A stretch of 28,631 nucleotides of DNA from Gammaproteobacteria bacterium (GTDB lineage Bacteria > Pseudomonadota > Gammaproteobacteria > SZUA-21): positions 1-28,631 of the forward strand of contig QIKQ01000111.1 of NCBI GenBank assembly GCA_003233075.1, written 5' to 3'. The translations under genes were made by a program, and so were the position numbers. Of the stretch, positions 22,964 to 28,631 are shown piece by piece; the stretch's first letter is position 1; every line of letters starts with the position of its first letter. Below the pieces are notes generated by a model. The model was not told the DNA's origin. It saw only the letters and a program-made list of their open reading frames with translations, and did not search any database.

Positions 22964-23362
22964 TTATCTCTTAACATGTGTTTTAATCGCCCCTAACAAT
23001 TCGTCCTTAGTAAATGGTTTGGTTAAGTACTGCTCTGAACCTACAATTCTGCCGCGCGCTTTATCAAACAAGCCATCTTTGCTTGATAACATAATGACTG
23101 GCGTACGTTTAAAAACATTATTGTTTTTAATAAGCGCACAAGTCTGATAACCATCTAAACGAGGCATCATAATATCAACAAAAATAATATCCGGATCCTG
23201 ATCGGTAATTTTTGACAAGGCTTCAAAACCATCCGTTGCCGTTACAACTTCGCAGCCCTCTTTTTTAAGCAAAGTCTCTGCCGTTCGACGAATAGTTTTA
23301 CTATCATCGATCACCATGACCTTAAGACCAGAAAGAGATACCAGGGCTTGCTCGTTACCCAC
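22964..23362 (-). CDS. pilG: PilG, single-domain response regulator
   Basis: This is 132 aa, starting at a GTG four bases after GGGAGG. It is a receiver domain with D19/D20 (VIDDSK), phosphoacceptor Asp63 (IIFVDIMMPRLDG), S in VIMLSSKDG and K in YLTKPFTKDE. PilG drives pilus extension and cAMP synthesis in P. aeruginosa. It is the first gene of the operon; a CCCGAACGGG palindrome lies 21 bp upstream at the predicted transcription start. Confidence 0.94.
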   Translation of the reverse strand: MGNEQALVSLSGLKVMVIDDSKTIRRTAETLLKKEGCEVVTATDGFEALSKITDQDPDIIFVDIMMPRLDGYQTCALIKNNNVFKRTPVIMLSSKDGLFDKARGRIVGSEQYLTKPFTKDELLGAIKTHVKR

Positions 23363-23382
23363 TTAACCTCCCAGTATTTCGA

Positions 23383-23422
23383 CCCGAACGGGAATATTTA
23401 AGACTAGATTTAAACACCTCAA
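23383..23422 (-). promoter_or_regulatory. pilG operon promoter with CCCGAACGGG operator
   Basis: Minus-strand TTGAGG (23417-23422), a 16-bp spacer, and TAAATA (23395-23400). The palindrome CCCGAACGGG (23383-23392) begins two bases after the -10, covering the expected +1. A matching palindrome sits at the same place in the divergent gshA promoter, which strengthens both calls. Confidence 0.6.
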
Positions 23423-23489
23423 CCCCTTGATTTAAAAAAATTTTTATTTCAATGATATTTATCACAAACACTAGTCTTTATCCACTAAG

Positions 23490-23532
23490 TTACAAGAAAT
23501 TACAATTATCTTTAAATTGAATCCCGTACGGG
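23490..23532 (+). promoter_or_regulatory. gshA-side promoter with CCCGTACGGG operator
   Basis: TTACAA (23490-23495), a 17-bp spacer, and TAAATT (23513-23518), followed four bases later by the perfect palindrome CCCGTACGGG (23523-23532). The start site would fall in the palindrome and give a ~156-nt leader before gshA. The rest of the 318-bp pilG-gshA gap is AT-rich with no gene. Confidence 0.55.
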
Positions 23533-23680
23533 AGTTAATTTAAAGCTATTTTTAAATCTTCCGTTGAATAAGCTAATATAAGACATTATTTATATTGTCT
23601 ATTAATGAACCTATTTGGTTTCGTTAATGTCAAATACTTAAGCAAATTACATTCACAATTTTGTTCATGAGGTTTTGTAA

Positions 23681-24970
23681 ATGTCAGCAAATGTTCTGCA
23701 CCCAGTTCCACATTTAACAACAGCATTAAATGGGCCGTTATTTCATATTGAAACACTCATGTTAGAACATCAAAGTAAAATCGAAACTTGGTTAAGAAAA
23801 GAATGGTTAAAACACCCTGCTCCTTTTTATACCTCCGTCGATTTACGTAATGCTGGATTTAAACTTGCCCCTGTCGACACGAATTTATTTCCGGCGGGTT
23901 TTAATAATCTAAACCCGGCATTTCTACCCCTTTGTATTCAAGCTGTCCAAGCTGCAATTGAACGTCTCTGTCCAGAAGCAGCGCAAATTTTACTTATTCC
24001 GGAAAACCATGACCGAAACAAATTCTATCTAGAAAGCCTTGCCACCTTGCATGAAATTATCTCGAGAGCTGGCTTCACTGTGCGTATCGGCTCTATGAAC
24101 CCGGAACTTGAGCAGAATCGTGAAATCTCCCTCGACTCAGGTCGGAAAATTGTATTAGAACCCCTAGTCAGAATAGGTAATAAGGTTGGCGTAAAAGACT
24201 TTACGCCTTGCTTGGTACTGCTCAATAATGATCTCACATCCGGTGTGCCCAAAATATTTGAAAATTTAGAGCAAGTCATAACGCCACCTCCCAATTTGGG
24301 TTGGAAGCACAGATCAAAATCCAACCACTTCAAACATTACCAGCAAGTCGCAAATGAGTTTGCCAAAATAATTGATATTGATCCTTGGTTTATTGATCCC
24401 TTGTTCCGTAACTGTGGCGAAATAGATTTTAAAAAACGCGAAGGCGAAAATTGCGTCGCAAAAAATGTTGGAAAACTACTAGTCAACATTGAAAAAAAAT
24501 ACAAAGAATATAATATTGAACAAAAACCCTTTGTGATAGTTAAAGCCGATGCCGGCACCTACGGTATGGGTATTATGACTGTCCATGATCCAGCTGAAGT
24601 CACGGCCTTGAATCGGAAACAACGTAATAAAATGGCATCAGCAAAAGAAGGTGTTGATGTATCCAAAGTAATATTACAAGAAGGTGTTTATACCAATGAA
24701 ACTTGGCAAGAACCAGACTCTGTTGCCGAGCCTGTGGTATATATGATCGATCATTATGTCGTCGGCGGTTTTTATCGGGTTAACACTAAGCGTGGCGATA
24801 ATGAAAATTTAAACGCACCTGGAATGCAATTCGAACCCTTGGCATTTGTTGAGCCGTGCAACAACCCAAATAAAGACATGAGTCCCGACGCAGAACCAAA
24901 TCGCTTCTACGCCTATGGCGTAATCGCACGATTAGCACAGCTGGCGGCAATTCGGGAAATCGCAGAATAG
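23681..24970 (+). CDS. gshA: Glutamate-cysteine ligase, proteobacterial GshA family
   Basis: This is 429 aa, with GAGG nine bases before ATG. It joins glutamate and cysteine with ATP, the first step of glutathione synthesis. It belongs to the family defined on the Acidithiobacillus ferrooxidans enzyme, not the E. coli GshA fold type: SVDLRNAGFKLAPVDTNLFP (51-70), then TPPPNLGWKHRSKSNHF and VKADAGTYGMGIMT (287-300), with DHYVVGGFYRVN near residue 355. Length is usual. In P. aeruginosa the equivalent place next to pilG holds gshB, the second enzyme of the pathway. gshB is not in this window. Confidence 0.93.
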   Translation: MSANVLHPVPHLTTALNGPLFHIETLMLEHQSKIETWLRKEWLKHPAPFYTSVDLRNAGFKLAPVDTNLFPAGFNNLNPAFLPLCIQAVQAAIERLCPEAAQILLIPENHDRNKFYLESLATLHEIISRAGFTVRIGSMNPELEQNREISLDSGRKIVLEPLVRIGNKVGVKDFTPCLVLLNNDLTSGVPKIFENLEQVITPPPNLGWKHRSKSNHFKHYQQVANEFAKIIDIDPWFIDPLFRNCGEIDFKKREGENCVAKNVGKLLVNIEKKYKEYNIEQKPFVIVKADAGTYGMGIMTVHDPAEVTALNRKQRNKMASAKEGVDVSKVILQEGVYTNETWQEPDSVAEPVVYMIDHYVVGGFYRVNTKRGDNENLNAPGMQFEPLAFVEPCNNPNKDMSPDAEPNRFYAYGVIARLAQLAAIREIAE

Positions 24971-25084
24971 ATTTCTGTGAGTCTTTGCTTCTTGCATAGC
25001 AAGGCAATTGATAACAGATTTTTTACTTAGAACAACTAAACTAATAATATTATAACTTACTATTGATGTGGGAATTTTTCGCCA

Positions 25085-26188
25085 ATGATCGGCTCGATTA
25101 GTCAACAATCTAACTATTATCAAAACATATTTGGCAGATTTCGAATTCTGCTTATTATTCTTAGTTTTAGCTCTCATAGTCTAGCCGACGTTAATAAAAA
25201 ACCTAAGCCAATCGAACAGCATAAATTTCAGTTCGTCGCGTTTAACAGCAAGATCGAGATTATGATTCCTAATAGCAAGCTAATCGATGCTCAGGCCGCT
25301 TTTAAAGAAATCAAACAAGAATTATTGTACTTAGATAAAACTACCAACCCATGGAAGCCCAGCGCGCTCGTTCGCCTAAACAAGTTGCTGCCCAGCACCG
25401 TTTGGTTTTCTATGGCGCCTTCTTTACGTCCAATATTAATCCGCTCAATTGAACTATCCAAGCTGAGCAATCACTTGTTTAACCCCGCCATGGGTAAATT
25501 AACAAAAGTATGGGGCTTTCATCAAAAGCCAAATTTAGCCAAACAAGTGCCAAGTGAAAAATTAATCAATGCCTTGGTAAAAAACGACCCAAAAATATCC
25601 GATATTGTATTCCAGGGCATTCGTGTTAAATCTAACAACAGCCAGGTACAAATTGATTTCCAACATATAGTGAAAGGTTACGCCGCAAATCTAGCAATTC
25701 GAATATTGCAAAGACGTCGTTTTAAAAATGCAATAATCAATATGCAAGGCAATGTTAAATCTATAGGTTCGCGAGGAAATCGCCCTTGGCGAATCCCCAT
25801 CTTAATTCCAACAATGAAATCAGGCTCATTGGCGACTGTCCTTCTGAGTGGCGAAGAAGCCGTCTTCAGAAAGGTTGATAATGAACACTTTTTTTCCCAC
25901 GGCAATAAAAGGTATCACCCCATCATTGATCCACGTAGCGGATACCCTGGAAATAAAACACGTTCGGTAACGGTTATACACAAGGACGCTGCCCTCGCAG
26001 AGGCCGCGGCAACCGCTCTGTTTATAGCCGGACCAATTGAATGGCCACTCATCGCCACACGAATGCGGCTTCGTTCGGTCTTGTTAAGTGATAAATCCGG
26101 CAAGCTGTATATGACTCCTGATATGTACAATCGCTTGACGCTTGATATTAAACAAAAATTAAAAATTCAGATCATTCCAGTCAAGTAG
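25085..26188 (+). CDS. apbE: ApbE-like FAD:protein FMN transferase
   Basis: This is 367 aa. An N-terminal export signal (FGRFRILLIILSFSSHSLA) points to the periplasm, where ApbE attaches FMN to Thr of partners such as NqrB/C and RnfG. Motifs: LDKTTNPWKPSALVRLN (83-99), DFQHIVKGYAAN (191-202), NMQGN (219-223) and YHPIIDPRSGYP (277-288). The metal-site segment usually read as ADALATAL is AEAAATAL (305-312), with Glu for Asp. The QGN in place of GGD is also unusual. It may therefore be a divergent or inactive member. No Nqr/Rnf gene is nearby. It lies 115 bp after gshA, with only a weak GGGA ribosome binding site. Confidence 0.85.
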   Translation: MIGSISQQSNYYQNIFGRFRILLIILSFSSHSLADVNKKPKPIEQHKFQFVAFNSKIEIMIPNSKLIDAQAAFKEIKQELLYLDKTTNPWKPSALVRLNKLLPSTVWFSMAPSLRPILIRSIELSKLSNHLFNPAMGKLTKVWGFHQKPNLAKQVPSEKLINALVKNDPKISDIVFQGIRVKSNNSQVQIDFQHIVKGYAANLAIRILQRRRFKNAIINMQGNVKSIGSRGNRPWRIPILIPTMKSGSLATVLLSGEEAVFRKVDNEHFFSHGNKRYHPIIDPRSGYPGNKTRSVTVIHKDAALAEAAATALFIAGPIEWPLIATRMRLRSVLLSDKSGKLYMTPDMYNRLTLDIKQKLKIQIIPVK

Positions 26189-26751
26189 TGGACCTTATCT
26201 ATTAATGCCAATCCGATATAAAAATCGTAGCAGGATTCTTGCTCGCATCGACCTACAACAATAAGCTAACTTAGGCCGTATATCCGACCTATCTCTCTAT
26301 TTTAGATTGACACTAATTTTAAATACCATGAAAAAAACATTGCGAAAATACTATTTTCGTAGCTAAAGCGCAGCATTATGAAAATACGCTAGTTTTTTGA
26401 TGCTTTATTATTCAAGAATAACGACTACATTAATATTGAAATCTGCCAACAGCCTCATTTTTTTTGGGTACCCTTATCCAAATAATTGAGTTAAGATTAG
26501 ACAAGATTTAAGCAATTTAGCTTTTATAAGTTTAGATCCTGATCAAAAATAAACAATAAAAAATGAAAGGGTAAAAAGGTCGCTTACCATCGCTTTGTGT
26601 TATCGATCTAAATCCTATCAATAAAATCATTTTATAGGAAACTCTGGGGCAAGTTCTGAACAATTCGTCCCCGAATTAATCAGAAATTCCTTAGAAAATG
26701 AGTACAGCTTTTGCACGCATAATGTTGCAAATCTAAAGAGGGTAGAAAATC
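26189..26751. other. 563-bp intergenic region before tonB-like gene
   Basis: No gene is visible. CGAAAATA-C-TATTTTCG (26343-26359) is an odd-length palindrome in a block that resembles 8981-9035. Near 26646-26675 GGGG...CCCC could close a stem. TTGCA...TGCAA brackets 26711-26730 just before the GTG start. A regulated leader is possible but not shown. Confidence 0.4.
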
Positions 26752-27648
26752 GTGGTTTCAAAAAGACTAACTACTGACAAATTAAGATCCACTGTCACCT
26801 ACAATGACCGTATGAGTATCACTTTGTTTCTTTCTTTCGCGTTTATCGCCTTAATTATATTAGCCGTCAGTTTTAGCAATCTTGCTTTCGATATTCCCAA
26901 TTATAATTCTATGAATCTTGCTCTGGTTTCAAGTCAGACTGATAAAGAAAACAAAGACGCAGAATACCTCGCCAATGCTAATCAAAAAGGGGGTGGCAAT
27001 ACCAATGACAAAATAGAAGCAAAAGAAAAGTTTACCGTGCAAAGTACCACAAGCAATATGGGCACCTCCTCACGAGAACAGTTTGAATCTTCTACTAAAG
27101 ATCAAACCAAGGGCAATCAAAATTTCTTATCGCAAATAGTTTCTGATTTTAAAATGTCGAAACTGACCGATCAAAATAAAATCAAATCAAATCAAAATGT
27201 CGATCACACCGAAATTGTTATGCGTGAACGAGAAATAACACAGTTAACTAAAGACTTGCAAAAATTTACAGCAACTCATACTAAAAAGAAAATAAGAATA
27301 AAATACATAAAGATGGACACTAAAAAATCCAAGGATGCGGGTTATCTCAGCCATTTTAAAAAACGAGTCGAAAAAATCGGTAACCAATTTTATCCGAAAA
27401 AAGCGCGAGACGCAGGTCTTAAGGGCAGCGTGCTTATGGTGATTGCCATGAGTCCTAGTGGTTCCGTCATTCGAATTCGCATTGACTCCTCATCTGGCCA
27501 TAAAATTCTTGATGAAGCCGCGAAAAAATTTGTTAGACAAGGCTCACCCTTTGGCAAAGTACCCAATGAAGTCATGGAAAATAAAGATGAGCTTAATATC
27601 GTATTTCGATATAAATTCAGAACCGAAGGCGGTCGCAAAAAGAAATAA
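26752..27648 (+). CDS. tonB3: TonB-family protein, TonB3-like
   Basis: This is 298 aa, starting at a GTG nine bases after GAGG. One membrane helix spans ~22-43 (SITLFLSFAFIALIILAVSF) after a basic 20-residue cytoplasmic tail. The 45-200 linker is rich in Lys, Gln, Asn, Ser and Thr rather than the Pro-Lys/Pro-Glu of classical TonB. The C-terminal TonB domain is clear (~200-292): FYPKKARDAGLKGSVLMVIA, SPSGSVIRIRIDSSSGH, LDEAAKKFV, PFGKVP. No ExbB/ExbD are present. In P. aeruginosa tonB3 sits between yqgE and gshB-pilG and is needed for type IV pilus assembly, so synteny supports the same role. Confidence 0.82.
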   Translation: MVSKRLTTDKLRSTVTYNDRMSITLFLSFAFIALIILAVSFSNLAFDIPNYNSMNLALVSSQTDKENKDAEYLANANQKGGGNTNDKIEAKEKFTVQSTTSNMGTSSREQFESSTKDQTKGNQNFLSQIVSDFKMSKLTDQNKIKSNQNVDHTEIVMREREITQLTKDLQKFTATHTKKKIRIKYIKMDTKKSKDAGYLSHFKKRVEKIGNQFYPKKARDAGLKGSVLMVIAMSPSGSVIRIRIDSSSGHKILDEAAKKFVRQGSPFGKVPNEVMENKDELNIVFRYKFRTEGGRKKK

Positions 27649-27785
27649 AATACTTAGTTTTTTAATTGTTTCTGAATAGTTTACCAAAAATAGCAATCTT
27701 CATCACAGACAGCTGCGCTAGCGCTACGGCATAATTCCTGCAAATTGATTAGCTTCAGACCTAAAAAAACACTGACGCTAAACCA

Positions 27786-27980
27786 ATGACCCAAGCAAGC
27801 CAAAATACTTCACATTCCATCTACTACGACAGCCCAGTCGCGTACTCTGACGATATTTCAATCGGTCGTGAAAGCCATTCCTATCATGGCCACAGCAAAG
27901 CCTTGCCCTTTAGAATCCCTTCGGGCTTCATTAAGGGCTATGCGAGTTCTGATAAACCGTCTCCATACGAAGTGATATGA
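27786..27980 (+). CDS. Hypothetical 64-aa protein upstream of yqgE
   Basis: This short frame fills most of the tonB3-yqgE gap and stops three bases before the yqgE ATG, a spacing that suits translational coupling. It has no convincing ribosome binding site. The product is polar, rich in Ser, Tyr and His, and ends SDKPSPYEVI; no signal peptide or membrane segment is seen. I do not recognise a family. It could be a real small protein or a chance frame. Confidence 0.4.
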   Translation: MTQASQNTSHSIYYDSPVAYSDDISIGRESHSYHGHSKALPFRIPSGFIKGYASSDKPSPYEVI

Positions 27981-27983
27981 ATT

Positions 27984-28544
27984 ATGCTTGCTAGCAATCT
28001 AACCAACAACTTTCTCATTGCCATGCCGCAATTAGAAGACCCTGATTTCTTTCAATCGGTAAGCTATATTTGCGAACACAGTCCAGCGGGCGCCTTAGGA
28101 ATAACGATCAACCGACCACTCGATCTTAAATTAGGGCAAATGCTGGAAGAAATTAATATTGAAGTAAGTGATCCTAAGCTCGAAAATGCTTACGTCTATA
28201 TGGGCGGACCTGTGCATCCTAGTCGTGGTTTTGTTTTGCATAACACGACTATAGAATGGGAATCTACATTAAGAATTACTAATCGAATTAGTTTGACGAC
28301 ATCACGTGACATATTAGAGGCGATCGCCTCTGGCAATGGGCCAAGTGAAGTTTTTGTTGCCCTCGGTTATGCCGGCTGGGGTGGCGGTCAATTAGAAAAT
28401 GAAATGCTGAGTAACTCCTGGCTAAATACCGAAGCGGACTACGACATAATTTTCAAAACCGACTATGAACAACGCTGGCCACTCGCTGCCAAAAAAATTG
28501 GCATCAACATGAACACCCTGTCGCTCAACTCCGGACGCGCCTAG
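27984..28544 (+). CDS. yqgE: YqgE/AlgH family protein (UPF0301)
   Basis: This is 186 aa, full length. Family signatures: NNFLIAMPQLEDPDFFQSV, YICEHSPAGALGITINRPL, YMGGPVHPSRGFVLH, and ALGYAGWGGGQLENEM. The family (DUF179, called AlgH in P. aeruginosa) is cytoplasmic and of unsettled function, linked to alginate or redox regulation. It commonly precedes yqgF (ruvX), which may lie beyond the window. The stop codon TAG lies within the first bases of the 85-bp terminal repeat, but the protein end NSGRA resembles normal family C-termini, so it is not truncated. Confidence 0.95.
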   Translation: MLASNLTNNFLIAMPQLEDPDFFQSVSYICEHSPAGALGITINRPLDLKLGQMLEEINIEVSDPKLENAYVYMGGPVHPSRGFVLHNTTIEWESTLRITNRISLTTSRDILEAIASGNGPSEVFVALGYAGWGGGQLENEMLSNSWLNTEADYDIIFKTDYEQRWPLAAKKIGINMNTLSLNSGRA

Positions 28545-28625
28545 CCCGCATTTCTCACAGCCCATCTGCTGCGACGGCCCAATTGTACACTATGACTGGA
28601 TTTCACTCGGTCTAAAAGCTCGACA
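28541..28625 (+). repeat. 85-bp dispersed repeat, right copy
   Basis: This is the inverted mate of 31-115, ~88% identical over exactly 85 bp. It begins CTAGCCCGCATTTCTCACAG at the yqgE stop codon and runs almost to the window edge. Where a transcription terminator for yqgE would be expected, only this repeat is seen. Confidence 0.85.
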
Positions 28626-28631
28626 TAGTGT

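Noticed and set aside
28541..28625. Truncation of yqgE by the terminal repeat
   Set aside because: The protein has full family length and a normal-looking C-terminus; the repeat only overlaps the stop codon.

Overview
The window looks like an AT-rich gammaproteobacterial chromosome segment. Two things support this: a complete Pil-Chp (type IV pilus chemotaxis) cluster in the order known from Pseudomonas aeruginosa, and a flanking block with a TonB3-like gene followed by yqgE, as in that species. The family of the glutamate-cysteine ligase (the acidophile/proteobacterial GshA type) also fits. I cannot name the genus. Two 88%-identical copies of an 85-bp repeat lie in inverted orientation at the two ends of the window. 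This is what a contig broken at dispersed repeats would look like.

Layout. (1) 1-1240: nine tRNA genes on the minus strand, in transcription order Gly-Thr-Asn-Tyr-Phe-Ala-Asp-Ile-Pro, with two copies of a ~120-bp hairpin/terminator cassette between them. Several of the tRNAs are structurally degenerate but keep their aminoacylation identity elements. A promoter, an rrn-type boxA and a strong terminator lie upstream. (2) 1700-5010: a possible small gene, a divergent XRE-type regulator with an operator-like repeat cluster between them, a secreted TPR protein and a YdjM-type membrane protein. (3) 5200-11200: an accessory stretch on mostly the minus strand with an ankyrin protein, a small membrane protein, an ankyrin pseudogene fragment, a secreted LRR protein and a secreted NTF2-like protein divergent from a LysR regulator. 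Palindromic dispersed repeats fill the gaps. (4) 11250-23362, minus strand: pilG-pilH-pilI-pilJ-pilK-chpA-chpB-chpC, a single long operon. (5) 23681-28544, plus strand: gshA, an apbE homologue, a tonB3-like gene, a 64-codon ORF and yqgE.

How the parts work together. PilJ senses, PilI and ChpC couple, ChpA phosphorylates PilG and PilH, and PilK and ChpB set PilJ methylation; this system controls type IV pilus extension and retraction and, in P. aeruginosa, cAMP. TonB3 of P. aeruginosa is also needed for pilus assembly, so the neighbourhood is functionally coherent. The divergent pilG and gshA promoters each appear to carry a CCCGNACGGG palindrome at the predicted transcription start, which suggests a shared regulator.

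The most unusual points are the tRNA array with its repeated cassettes, the twin palindromes between pilG and gshA, and a partial duplication of the 3' end of chpA that now forms an upstream extension of the chpB reading frame. All similarity statements come from reading the sequence; no database search was possible.
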